A stretch of DNA of 64,000 nt, taken from NCBI GenBank assembly GCA_905250075.1, contig CAJNOP010000036.1, positions 1,504,156 to 1,568,155 on the forward strand. The letters are read 5' to 3'. Numbering within the stretch: position 1 is the stretch's first letter; the number at the start of each line of letters is the position of its first letter. The position numbers and the translations under genes were made by a program. Below, in pieces: positions 40,360 through 51,858 of the stretch. Below the pieces are notes generated by a model. The model was not told where the DNA came from, searched no databases, and saw only the letters and a program-made list of their open reading frames with translations. The stretch is from Rotaria sp. Silwood1 (Eukaryota; Rotifera; Eurotatoria; Philodinida; Philodinidae).

Positions 40360-40500
40360 CAGCTGACAGTAGATGAAAAGATTCACTTAATCAATGATTA
40401 AAGCGATAATAATGGTGCATCACAAGTCGAATTAGTTGAAAAATTGAAGATTTCACTTAGTTTTATATCCTATATTTTAAACCGAAAAGAAAAGAATATT
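40360..40500 (+). pseudogene. Decayed pogo/Tigger-type transposase fragment (CENP-B N-terminal helix-turn-helix)
   Basis: In one frame the DNA reads QLTVDEKIHLIND, then a stop, then NNGASQVELVEKLKISLSF, ISYILNRKEK, then a second stop. Order and spacing match the CENP-B/pogo N-terminal DNA-binding domain (basic start, Leu-Thr-x-x-Glu-Lys, a Ser/Gln-rich turn, Ile-Ser x3 Val/Ile-Ser-x-Ile-Leu). Two in-frame stops and no downstream catalytic domain show that it is dead. It is the only recognisable coding trace of a Tc1/mariner-superfamily enzyme here. No terminal repeats were found. Confidence 0.6.
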
Positions 40501-43500
40501 TAGTTGATTATCAAACAAACCAAAACCAACATATCAGTGCTATTAGCGCAATTTCTGTGAGACTAAGATGTAAGACACAATGTAGCTGCTGTTGTTCATC
40601 ACAAGGAGATTATTTTATTTGTTCTATTTTGGGACACATTTCTTCACTATTCTTTTACTTGATCCTCAAGTACTACGATAAGGAATTAGTTCATATATTA
40701 TAACCAGACGTTATTCATATACGATCTGTGATGCTCGGTGAAAGAGCGTTACTAAGGCGTGTCTCATATTTGTGATGAACCATTGCTAATCTGTCTGTCA
40801 CGTCTGTGACAAGCAGAGGGAAGCTAAGTTTTAATGTCTATTTCTATACTGTGCCCACCTTTTAGGTCATACTGCATAAAAGTTTTACCGAATCAACATC
40901 TATCGACTACGGCATAGATAAGTAACACTAAATAATGATACATAATAGTAAAGAGACACGACCAAAAAGCCAGACTTTGAAGGATAGTATTGTAGTGAAA
41001 CAGTAATACTATACACAATTATGTAAGTAAAAAATACTTCATAAAAATCTCACAAAAAAACCGATGTTTAATCGATTACAATTAACCAATAATCAAAAAT
41101 ATCAAAACTTCATCGATTGTTTTCACTATTTTTGGTTAAAACCCATTTAAAATCGTGCACAATACCATTTCAAAGCAATTGTGTGTGATAATAAGCGGTA
41201 GAATTTTAATCCAATTTTGTGTAGTTTACATTGATTATAATTGATTCACAATCAATTTTTCAGATAACTTTTTATTACAACGGCTGGTCCAACAATAACA
41301 ATAGTAAAATCGTATAATATTGTATCTTTGATCACTTATGATCTTGTAAGATCAGAAAAAAACTACAAGAAAGTTATAACATCTTATGCTAAGTTGTATT
41401 ATGAGGTTCTTGAAAGATATTGCTGCCTTGTAAAATATCACTATAAGATTATTAGAAATCTTATGTGACCGTCAGGTCTTTCAAGAATTTTTATAATATG
41501 ATTCAGCGTAAAATTTTAGACACTACGACTTTTCGTATGATTCCATCTGATGCTATGGAACCCTACGTCTGATCCTTTTTCACCCGGCTACAAATTTACT
41601 AAGGATATAACTATAACAAATCATGCAAGAACAAACATAAATATTGATTAGATATGTATGTTCATAGTATTAAAAAGTAATATATAGAGTCGAAGTAAAT
41701 TGAAACAAATGCTTGAATAACTTCTAAAAACGAAAGTTCTAAGCTATAAGAATTAGTTTAAATGGATAAAGCAATACAATAAAATTCAATAATATGATTT
41801 TTTATGATCAGACAAGAAAATATTGTTGAATCCAATATGCAACTTAGTTTAAGTTTTAATGTAAATTTGCAGAAATGACCCAAGACAAGCAATCCAATGA
41901 TAAGATCCTATAGGAATGTGTCAGAATCTATTATGAATCTTACTTTTGGATTGTTCTCACCTGGGCATTTTAAGATTTACCTACCAATTTGTTTCTTATT
42001 CTCATATCTTTCATTTGTCGATTTCTGTTTTTATGCTTTATTTCAGCCATTGCATCATCATAGATCTAATATCACAAAAAAACAATGAAAAACTTTTGTT
42101 CATTAAAGAGTATGTATTCTATTGGAATCAAATAACTATCTTCGATTAAAAAGAAAGAAAAAAAACGAAAGATATGAATTAATTTGAAACCTGATTTATC
42201 ACTATAAACAAATCTAGGTATCCGACGGGTCCGTATTAATATTGCATAAATAATATTTTTACACTATTTGACACACATGAAATGAGAACATTAGCTAATG
42301 TATGTAATGCATTTTCCTAATATATTCATTGTTCTCCTCTAATCATCATCACGACATGAAAAATTCTACCGGAAAAAAAAGTATTTCATGATACTCTTGG
42401 TAATTTTTTATTTTACAGAAGCTAAATTTCAGTTATCTCTCACAAATTAAAAAAAAATATATAGAACTTTGCTCTGCTTGCATATTCATATTGATATGTC
42501 AATCTTAATTACTCTCATCATTTCATGGATAATAGTACAATAAAATAGATGAAGAACTGTGGAATCAGAAACTGATTCTTTATGACTTTTTATTTGAAAA
42601 TCATAACATTATTTAATTCAAGTCAGTTTTGAGAATAAAATATATATCATATGAAGAATTTCATTATTTTTAAAACTAAGTTCACTTTTGAGTACAATTG
42701 CATTATTTATTAGTGATAATAAATTTATTTCTTTTTATACAAAACAGAAGAATTCTCGATAGTCGAAAACAAGATATAATTAGAGACAAAATATTAGGTT
42801 TTGATTACAACTGTAAAAGATTGTAACCTGAAAAAAAGCTCCTATTTTTAAATGAGAAAATGCCAACAAAAAATACGATGCTTATGCTTCATAAAATGAT
42901 AAAGAACAAAGCAAGTTTTTCCGGTCCATTCATTTATGTCTGATTTAGATATGAAGTTTATCGTGTGTGAATGATAAAAGGATAATAATCAACTCAGTTT
43001 TCTTCGTATCATTCTCACATCAATGAATGTTCATTGTTTATTACTGAATAAACACATTCAGATTTATTATAATAATAAAAAATTTCATTAATATTTCATC
43101 AGTTCATGCTTATCAGACTTTACATTGGTTAAAATTAATATTTTAATTTTTTTTTTTTTTTTGAAACCATAGAAAAATTATATTCGATTGATAATATAAA
43201 TACTTTTAACTATGAAATTAAAATAATTTATTCAAGAACATTTGTGATATGAATCGCCTATAACTAACTTTTAAAAAATTGATTTATTTGATTCTATGAT
43301 ACCACAATTTTCATATACAATCGGTTTGTACCTAAAAATATTTCAAGATCCTATCATCTGTATCGGTTTTCAACGTTAATATGACACTATTTATTTACTT
43401 TGAACGTCCATTTGATGAACTTAGTCTCTACTAAAAATGTATCTTTAACAATATAAACTATTCAGATGATATTAAACATATGCAACTAAAATAGATTATT

Positions 43501-44088
43501 CGTTAATATTTAGCTTATCATTCATTGACAATTTAAGAAGCAATAGACTTTCACGTTTTGAGATATTCTCAATATTCAAAACCAATAGCCTACGAATAGG
43601 CCAGATTGAGAATGGTATGAAATATAGATTTATTCGATACATTTGTTCAAAATTTTTATATGAAAAAAAAAAAATTAATAAAAAACAAATTAGAAAATAT
43701 ATCTTATGTTCATATTACAAACTGGTTTTTAGCATTTTTCTAGACAATATTAATAAAGAAATTTTCTATAATCTACTATCATCAAAGTTATTAATAAACA
43801 ATGTTAAAACGTATCAAAATGGAATTATAATTAGTCTCATGACAAATTATTTTCTACTCAAAGTTAAACATAATCATCCTCGAAACTGAGTATTGCATTG
43901 GTTTTTATTTTCTACTAGTATTTTAGATTATAGCATTAGAAAAAACATATTTAAATGTTATCAGGTTGTTAGCACGAGAAATGAGGAAATTGAGTAAAAG
44001 AGAAAAGGAAAAACGTCATGGAAATCTTACACAAAGAAGGTTTCTTTTCACATTCAAGTGTTAGAATTTAAGCAATAAGTCAATTAAT
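40501..44088. other. Long non-coding stretch, probably old repeats
   Basis: No gene is supported in about 3.6 kb. Short open frames such as those near 41897-42149 and 43617-43889 have AT-driven composition and no splice context. A small inverted repeat (GGTTCTTGAAAGA near 41405 against TCTTTCAAGAATT near 41480) was noted. Confidence 0.5.
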
Positions 44089-44902
44089 ATGAATGATACA
44101 ACAACTTGTAGTAAATCTCGAATAAAAACATTAGATCTATGTGTAGTATGTAATGCACAAGCCATAGGTATGAATATTTGATTTTTGTAAATCTTTCTTC
44201 TTATATGAGTCATTTTTCATAGGACGTAATTTTGGAGCTAATACATGTCTGTCATGCAAAGGTCAGTATCTATATCATAACAAAAAAAATAAACTTTATG
44301 TTTTAGACATTTTCCAATAAATCATGGATTATTTCTTTTTTTGTTTTCTTCTAGTATTTTTTCGACGTAATGCTTTGAAGAACAAAGTAAATCTAGAAAT
44401 TTTATAATGTATTAACTCTATTTTTTTCTATGTTGTTGTTATGGAAAAAGGTTCTTTCCAAATGTCGTTTCAAAAATTCATGTGAAATTACAAAAGAAAC
44501 ACGACGTTTTTGTTCATCATGTCGTTTACAAAAGTGTTTTCAACAAGGGATGCGTAAAGAACGTATTCGACGTTATTTAATAGAACATGGAAATATGAGC
44601 GAGATTATCAATAACAATCATCTTTTGTTATCTGAAATGTCATCACCGATGAATGTAAGTTATGTGAATATTTGTCTTCGAGAAAACGTTAAAATCTATT
44701 AGAATTTTCCTAATATTATTGATAAGTGCAATGGCAATGCTGATTTATTTTTATATAGATATCACAAGATCATGCATGTTTATTACCAATCAATGATGTC
44801 CTTTTTTCAAATTTATTTCATATGTATCGAGAATATTTTATGAAAACATTAACTGCATCGAATTCAACCATATTATTTAACCTTGAGCTGTGCCCATTTT
44901 GA
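44089..44902 (+). CDS. Nuclear hormone receptor with DNA-binding domain but no full ligand-binding domain
   Basis: Five exons, 44089-44167, 44223-44261, 44355-44386, 44451-44654 and 44759-44902, give 165 aa. The C4 zinc module is complete. The first finger is CVVCNAQAIG/RNFGANTCLSC (Cys-x2-Cys-x13-Cys-x2-Cys) leading into KVFFRRNALK. The second is CRFKNSC then FCSSCRLQKCFQQGM (Cys-x5-Cys-x9-Cys-x2-Cys). The P-box is divergent (LSCKV rather than EGCKG/A), as seen in many lineage-expanded invertebrate receptors. After a hinge, exon 5 has about 47 residues (LFHMYREYFMKTL) resembling the start of a ligand-binding domain and then stops at 44900-44902. A full domain would need about 200 more residues. 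Either the gene is a DBD-only regulator, it is 3'-truncated and decaying, or distal exons were missed; nothing convincing follows before 46 kb. Confidence 0.8.
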
Positions 44903-46173
44903 ATTTGAAGTAAATGGCAATTATTTATGTGTCTTTAATATAAATATTTTCGTAGATTGATTTGTTTTATTTGATATATTCCAGTATTGATTAAATTATC
45001 ACCCTTCGATTAACAGCGTTGATTGAAAAATGGTGTTCAATTTTATTTAATTTTTTAATTATGCTGAAGATCTTAATATAAAAAAATAGATTTTATGCTG
45101 TAGAATTATAGTTGACATGTATTTGAATATATAAGAGGTTGAGTAGTCTCGTCGAATACTCGAATTCTTCGTTTTACATGTGGCTTCTATGATGTATCGA
45201 ATAGAAATAGTTTTGTCACTAGCTCCAATATTCATATAGATAACACTGATCATCTCTTATTGTTAGGATTCTATATATTGTCTGAAAGCAAAACAATCGA
45301 ATGCCTTCATAAAATCTATCAAATGATAAAAACCAATTACAATAAATGAATAAGTTCAATAAAAATACGTTTCAGTAAAATATTTTACGAAGATGCTTGG
45401 CTATTTTGGATTCGAACAAGATATATAATCCAGCGCGTAACAAATCATCAACGCTATACAAGTGCTGCGATTATTTTAAAAACATCATATTTTTGTAATA
45501 TATTACAGAAGCTGTGCAATATGAAAAATTGAAATATTCGGCCAAACAGGTCACTCCCATACGGAAGTGGTCGTCTTCGGCAAATAAATATTCATCTTAA
45601 TTTATGTCAATCATTTTTTCTTCAAACGAAATTATTTCTTGTTGTATGAGTATGGTTCTCTTACTCTACATATTCACTATATCAAACAAGAAGATTCAGT
45701 CAAAGTCTCAAATGTAATTAATTGAACATAACAGAATTTATTGTGCAACATTGATGGGGAAACATATGTTTTATAGAACGAGTGAAAAAGAATACTACTC
45801 TATTGTTCAGTAGATTAATTCAACAAATTTTATATACTAAGTTCATGAAATTTTTCATGTACAATATCATGTATCATCGAGATGAACGCATTTAACTTAT
45901 TTCATGAACTGACTAAGAACTTCATTTATCAAAAGACACCTTGATGGTAAAAAAAATTCGACTAATTCAATATGTTCATATATGTTTGGAGAGAAAACGA
46001 ATCATTCACATATAAGAAATCATGAATATTTCTAGTTTACTATCTTGATATTTCTACCCAAACAATTATACAAAAATGAAAACTATAAGGTTTCTATCTT
46101 TGATGAAAGTATTTTTATGTTATTAATTATGACTCTCTGTAACTGGCAACTAATTATTTATGATTTGATCGTA
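44903..46173. other. Non-coding stretch downstream of the nuclear receptor
   Basis: I looked for missing ligand-binding-domain exons and found none that could be joined. A short frame near 45016 (LIEKWCSILF) has helical character but no proper flanks. The remainder is AT-rich. Confidence 0.45.
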
Positions 46174-46287
46174 ACTATACGTAGTGGCGGAACTACCGGG
46201 GGAGTTGACGGTAGTCGAGCTGCTCGTACGAAACTTCAACTGCGTTCAGATTATTAGACTTACGCCACTAAAAAGTTGAAATGCATA

Positions 46288-47213
46288 CCGGGTGACACAA
46301 AAGTTTTGCAATATGTTGTGTTTTGCATTTAGCTCAGTTCAGAGAAAAGATAAAATCTTGAATTTAATTTTGGAAGATATGTAACTGAATTCTCGACAAA
46401 CTTGTATTTAGTTTAATTTGAAATAATAGAACTCAACATTCTTATGAGTCAGGTAGTATGATTATATGAATTGCACCTACTTCCCACGCATTTTTTCGAC
46501 TATATATTTTCTTTTTAACTCATGTTATAAACAAGTGTTTAAAAAACTAATTATCAACAATACTATCAGATAGTAATGCCCTTCCAGAATAAGTTGCCTG
46601 CGTTCAATTATAATCTATTTGGGTCTAATTCAAATGATCTGTTAGATATGCTACTGCCAAAATATCATTCTTAGCAACATTTAGATTCTTCTACCGATTG
46701 AATTGTTATATAAAAAATGCTATTTGAGCTTCTCGTACAAAGAAAAGTCCGTTTCTTACAAAGTGCGACAAAAATGAACTCGATTCGGTCAACGGTCTCG
46801 TTTTTAAGAGGTACTTTTCCCGAAAGACATAATTGAGTAGGAAATTTTCGATTCTCAAAATATAGCTTTGCGAAAAATTCTGTCTAATAGAAAGACTGAA
46901 TGTTAATTATATAAGTGATCGATCGAACCTTTTGAGAGCCATGTGACAGTCTACTTTATTTTAGAAAGCAAAATATTCATTCACACGGAAAAAATAATTG
47001 AAGACAAATACTTGTGAGAAATAGATACAATTCATATAATCATATTATTTGACTCATAAAAAAGTTGAGTTCTATTATTTCAAATGAAACTAAATACAAG
47101 TTTATAGAAAGTTCGACTGCACAGTTTTCAAAATTAAATGCAAGATTTTATCTTTTGTCTGAACTGAGATATATGCAAAACACAAAATATTGCAAAATTA
47201 TTGCGACATCTGA
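46288..47213. mobile_element. 926-bp long-inverted-repeat DNA transposon with TA duplication, inside the hAT element
   Basis: Left terminus CCGGGTGACACAAAAGTTTT and the reverse complement of the right terminus, TCAGATGTCGCAATAATTTT, are related and both are flanked by TA. Inverted arms of about 190 bp follow (46288-46485 and 47029-47213), with shared blocks such as GAGTTCTATTATTTCAAAT and CAAGATTTTATCTTTT. No transposase frame is present. Architecture matches the elements at 14199 and 49004. Confidence 0.8.
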
Positions 47214-47286
47214 TATACCATAAGTTTACAAAGCCACTTGCCTATTTTTGTTAGATCTTCTCAATGCATTAAAGCCAATGAAACAG

Positions 47287-47528
47287 GCATTTCCTTCAGC
47301 TACTGCTTTGATCAAAGGTACTGTCACATTTCCTGTGACATCTGTCGCTTGTGAGCAGTCTTCTCCAAAATGAACTTGATTAAAAATTATGCTCGGGATT
47401 CTATGGGTGATGGAAGACTTAGTGATCTTAGTGTGTTAGCTATAGAAAGACAGTTCGAAATAGATTTGGAAAAAGTTGCCGATGTATTTGCTAAACACTA
47501 CAAAAACAGTAGAATCATGTTAATATGA
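47287..47528 (+). pseudogene. Broken hAT transposase C-terminal dimerisation domain
   Basis: The reading starts AFPSATALIKGTVTFPVTSV, then ACEQ. A one-base shift just after this puts the rest into another frame that continues FSKMNLIKNYARDSMGDGRL, LSVLAIERQFEI and VADVFAKHYKNSRI before a stop. CE(R/Q)-(S)FSKMKLIK and the following L-x-x-L-A-I block are signatures of the hAT family dimerisation region (ZMYM1-like/ZBED-like transposases). The N-terminal and catalytic parts are missing, so no product is expected. Confidence 0.75.
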
Positions 47529-47749
47529 TTAAGTTATTATGAAATAAATTTAAAATAAAAGTTGATCATATGCTGATTTATATTTAAAAAATTTCATAAG
47601 CAATAAGGGATTCAATAGAATCTATGCGCGCAAAACACTGCATTGAGTTTGAAAGCATTCAAAAAAAATCGTGTACTACTACAGACAAAATTTGGTCGAT
47701 GAGTATGGAGCTCAGCTTCTTCTAGATCAAAATCCTGGTTACACCACTA

Positions 47750-48227
47750 TTAGGCAGTTGACAATAAAAATCAAATGAGCTCTAGCAGCCTCAGAGACCC
47801 AAACTGTATTTGATTAATCGTGTAATGTCCTGAGAGACTTTATCAACGGATAATTAGACGAAAAAACCGTAGTTAAATAAGAAATGAAAGTTGTATATCA
47901 TGATATTAGCCAACAGATTCAGGTGTTTGAGAAACGTGTTCACTATATAGAGATAACATTCAAGTCTTATGTTTCTCATCCAAACTTGTATATATCTTTT
48001 CATTCTTAAAAATCCATTTGTCGAAGCATTCTAAAGAGTAAAATATGAGTTAAGAGAATAATCGCTTGTGAATATACTGAAGCTGCAGCACCCTGCTATC
48101 CTTGAGACACTATTGTATGGTTTTTTTTAGCATTTGACTACAAAGTGCCTCTAAGTGTTTAATCTACTGACTTGTTGAAAAGTTTTTCATAGACAGCTAT
48201 AAAAACTGGACACGTGTATCTGAATGG
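47750..48227. other. Spacer between two transposon clusters
   Basis: AT-rich sequence with no coding or repeat structure that I could support. It separates the hAT element ending near 47749 from the target duplication of the next hAT at 48228. Confidence 0.5.
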
Positions 48228-48264
48228 GTATCTAGTAGTGTCCTGCGGGAACGACATTTTTCCC

Positions 48265-48395
48265 TAATTTTCCCATTCCCATTCCCATGGGAATGGGAAT
48301 GGGAATTCCCATTTAGACTTAGGGAATGGGAAGATGGGAATGGGAATTCTCATTTAGACTTAGGGAATGGGAACATGGGAAAGGGAACAGAATTA
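48265..48395. repeat. Left GGGAATGGGAA subterminal array of the outer hAT
   Basis: Repeated CCCATTCCCATTCCC and GGGAATGGGAATGGGAATTC blocks meet at a palindromic CCCATGGG, then two copies of a TTTAGACTTAGGGAATGGGAA unit follow. The same core appears at the right end, so these are probably transposase-binding motifs. Confidence 0.8.
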
Positions 48396-48540
48396 AAAAT
48401 TGACGTTCCCAAAATTCTTTTTATCTTATTTCAATACATATAAAAATATTTCTATCTGATAACTGTTTATTTTCAATAACTTTTCTTATTCATATACAAT
48501 TAACAAAAAAATAACAAATGTGTATCAACAAAAAATAGAC

Positions 48541-51092
48541 CAGTGGCGGCGGAGCCATTAGGCTTGGGGAGGCTCAAGCCTCCCCTAAAAACAGGCAGGG
48601 GAGGCTTGGGAAGGCTTATATTTTGGAAAAACCTCACAAATCTTATCATGAGCTTATATTTAGTATGCGAAAGTTCTTTGAACAATAGTACGTTCAGTCT
48701 CATGCTAGATAGCACAATAAGCGGCAAACCAGTTGCGCTTAAGAAAGCTCAAGTCTCACCTAAAAATCAAAAGCAACATCTGAGAGAGATCCGATAGTTG
48801 AGAAAATTTTAGAAATGTCATTCAGAATTTGAGAATGAATGTCACAAAATGTTATCAACATAGCTTATATTGCATGTATCTTTGCATGAACAAATGCTAA
48901 AATCGTGAATTTTTTTCAAAAAATACGCTGCCGGTGGTGTCCAAAATAACTATCAAAAACTCCTGCTAGCTTACTGTATGAAATAATACCTATTTTGCAT
49001 CTAACATGCGGTGCAAAAGCAATGGAAAAACTGTCGAAGTCTATAAGACCTTATTGCCGACTATTTGATCAATAATTGTTTTTTTTATTAGAAAGAGAAA
49101 TGTCTGAACTACAACTTTTGTACCGTACATATTTTTCCAGAATGTCTCTGAGAAGGAGGAAAAGCCAAAAACTGATGTCTCTAAAACAGTACTTGCAACT
49201 TCATCTCTTAGCAGCATCATTTTTTATTTTCTTTGAATATTTATTACATCAGAAGAGGATATACAAATCACGTTTAATGATGATTTTTGTAGCAAAAAGA
49301 ATGCTCTTTTCAGTGGTATATTGCATGTCAAAATTATCTTTGGTTTTCATATCAAAGTATTGATTTTTCTGAAAGAGACTGCATGATTTGCTCGTGCTCA
49401 CTACCTGACCGTTCTGCAAAGGTAAAAAAATGTTTTTTTGAATTATTTTTTGCTGCTAAGTTTTCATGATCTCACATATTTCACACAAATAACGCAAAAA
49501 GAATTGAATTTATGTGTGATTTCTATAGATGATGGCTGATATTCTTGCACACTGATAATTCTTGTAAACGCCTTTATTTTACAAAAATTTCATTTTTCAA
49601 AAATTTCATTTTTCAAACCTTTCTGATTAAAGAGTCAATATGAACATAAAATAATTTACCTAAGGTGGCATTGATAGTGTTTTTAATGCACTCCATTTTG
49701 GTGTATTTTAGATTAAAACTTGATCTATGTAGCTCAAAATAATCAAGTAATACTGATTTTTCAAATTACAAAAACGTTGCAAGCACTTTTATAGAGATGT
49801 CCAGTTTTTGGGTTTTCCTCCTTCTCAGAGACGTTCTGAAGAAATATGCGCGGTACAAAAGTTGCAGTGCAGACATTGCTCTTTCCGACAAAAACAAAAT
49901 TATTGATCTAGAAGTTGATAATATGGTCTAATAGATTTCGACATTTTTTCCATTTCTTTTGCACCGCGTGTTATTTTCGCCAGAAAATGAAAAAAATATG
50001 AATCTCTTTTAGAGATGTGTGATTACACTTTCCACAATATTCATAGAAAAAGGTTTTCCTAGTTTATTGTAATCAATTTGGAGAGGAGGAAAAAAGTAAT
50101 GCTGTACGGCACTGGGTAATTTTTCACGATAACAGTAAACTGAACGCTACAAAAAAGCATAATTCTTATCAAAATCAAGTTTAATGTATTAAAACACACT
50201 ACTGAATGCAATGATAATACCAAAATTATATGTTTCTTGTTTGAAGATCGCCTTAAAGAATTCAAATTGAATAGTTAGGTAATTAGTTGTTTAAATAGTG
50301 AAACAAATTTATTTCAGAAAAGTGAAAAATATAGTATCTTGCACGCCTTTGCTTTTAGTTCTGTCAAAACCAATTGAGACAATTCAAGAGAACATTTTGC
50401 TTCTTTAAAAACAGATTCAAGTTTTCAGGGTTTTTATGTGAGAAAATAAATATGACAAATATTTTTATTACTTTCAGTATGATATGACATAGCAATGTTT
50501 TATATATCCTATGTTTCACTATTCTAAGAACTCATTACAACAGGTCGACAAGACATTGTGATGCATTGGTGTAGAGAATTCAACAACAGCTTCTATGATT
50601 CATTTTTTCGAAATTTTTCTGTAAGTTCCTGTACTTATGTACTACTTTCATCGTCAACTGAACGAAATTGAGGCAAACACGGGCATGTGATCGAAGATGG
50701 AAGTAGACAAGACTTCAGATGAAGAACAACTGAAGATGAAAGCTTTTTCTTCAAAATCATGGTTTTTTTAATAGAGTTATATTATGTTCTATGCTATGAA
50801 GCAGAGAAATTTTGTGATTAAAACGAATCCTGTAAATACTAAAGAAATAAATCACGAAAGATTCACAACTTCCATAGAACATCTTCCCAAAACATTCCAA
50901 GATTATATCAGTCACCTATAGAAGGATATATGCAAAATAAACTCTGTTGAAAAAACATCGAGATATCCGATATCTCTTTGCTAAGAGTCAGGGTTGAAAA
51001 GCCAGAAAATACCCCTCCTCGTACATCACCTTCGGATCACCGCCTGAGGAGTTTTGAGCCTCCCCTAGATTAGAATCGTTCCGCCGCCTCTG
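48541..51092. mobile_element. Inner hAT element, 2,552 bp, 8-bp target duplication, nested in the outer hAT
   Basis: Termini CAGTGGCGGCGGAGCC and, as reverse complement of the right end, CAGAGGCGGCGGAACG are typical hAT ends. They are followed on both sides by GGGGAGGCTCAA. The 8-bp duplication AAATAGAC is exact (48533-48540 and 51093-51100). No intact transposase frame remains. It carries a 968-bp TA-flanked element at 49004-49971, leaving about 1.58 kb of its own sequence. Confidence 0.9.
49004..49971. mobile_element. 968-bp long-inverted-repeat DNA transposon with TA duplication, third nesting level
   Basis: Arms of about 200 bp (49004-49203 and 49776-49971) are inverted copies sharing ACAYGCGGTGCAAAAG, TCTCTGAGAAGGAGGAAAA and CAACTTTTGTACCG. 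Both outer ends abut TA. The open frame that starts at 49076 merely runs through the left arm and is not a transposase. Non-autonomous, probably moved by a Tc1/mariner-type enzyme. Confidence 0.85.
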
Positions 51093-51664
51093 AAATAGAC
51101 TATTGATTTATTCTTAATCACATCGTAATTTAATCATCACAAATATTATTTTCTTTTTCATCATCGACTTCGAAAATGACATTACCAAGATCATGTTGCG
51201 ATACATCATTATTTTCTCTTCCTTCCCTCAAATAGAAAATAAATAAAAAACTATAAATAAATATTAAGGTTATTTACAACAAAAAAAACAAACGATTTAT
51301 CAATAAATAATCTCAATATTTATCTATAATTTTTTTAATTTTCTATTTGGGTGAGGGGAGGGGAACACTTTACTATAAGAGGAACATTCTCTCTATATGA
51401 TGAACACTATGTTGGACGATACATTTTCTAATTACACAGTGGAACACTTTTTTAAGGAAAAAGCACACCAGCTTGAATGTATCGTGCATATATGCAGGAA
51501 CACCTGCTTAACCAATGCCAACAAGCACAACAAAACAGAAAAAGAAAATAAGTGAAGCATTATGTAACAGCGTCGCGATGCGCAAAACGTGATGTTGCGA
51601 GAAACTGGTATACATATATGCCAATGACACTTTCGCATAGATGAACAGAGCCTTAGAAAATCTT

Positions 51665-51835
51665 ATGGGAACTATGGGAATGGGAACGTGGGAATGGGAA
51701 CAAAAAATTTTTTCTAGGGAATGGGAAAAAGGGAATGGGAACAAAAATTTTTTTTAGGGAATGGGAAAAAGGGAATGGGAACAAAAATTTTTTTTTAGGG
51801 AATGGGAATAGGGAATGGGAATCAGAAAAAGTCGT
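51665..51835. repeat. Right GGGAATGGGAA subterminal tandem array of the outer hAT
   Basis: About three copies of a roughly 42-bp unit are present, each reading AGGGAATGGGAAAAAGGG then AATGGGAACAAAAATTTTTT, with a variable T run at the end. A partial copy adjoins the terminal repeat. Confidence 0.85.
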
Positions 51836-51858
51836 TCCCGCAGGATACTAGTATCTAG

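Larger units (their letters stand above)
46182..47749 (+). mobile_element. Decayed hAT element interrupted by a TA-flanked element
   Basis: The left end TAGTGGCGGAAC and the right end GTTACACCACTA form an imperfect inverted repeat of hAT type. The right part contains a recognisable but frameshifted hAT dimerisation domain (47287-47528). Most of the left half is replaced by a 926-bp TA-flanked insertion (46288-47213). A clean 8-bp target duplication could not be seen (flanks ACTATACG and TTAGGCAG), consistent with age or slightly wrong ends. Confidence 0.6.
48236..51850. mobile_element. Outer hAT element with GGGAATGGGAA subterminal arrays and 8-bp target duplication
   Basis: The terminal inverted repeats match at 19 of 20 positions: TAGTGTCCTGCGGGAACGAC on the left and, as reverse complement, TAGTATCCTGCGGGAACGAC on the right. 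An 8-bp duplication GTATCTAG flanks both sides (48228-48235 and 51851-51858), which defines a hAT-type insertion. Both subterminal regions are packed with GGGAATGGGAA-type repeats. The element is about 1.05 kb once the nested hAT is removed, with only a short acidic C-terminal-like trace on the minus strand (about 51130-51230), so it is non-autonomous. The near-perfect ends suggest it is fairly young. Confidence 0.88.

Noticed and set aside
48543-48797. 84-codon frame starting in the terminal repeat of the inner hAT
   Set aside because: It begins inside the terminal inverted repeat and its Gly-rich start simply reflects the GGGGAGGC subterminal motif.
49076-49363. 95-codon open frame inside the hAT nest
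   Set aside because: It runs across the inverted arm of the TA-flanked element; the same DNA is repeated inverted at 49783, and the translation has no transposase motif.
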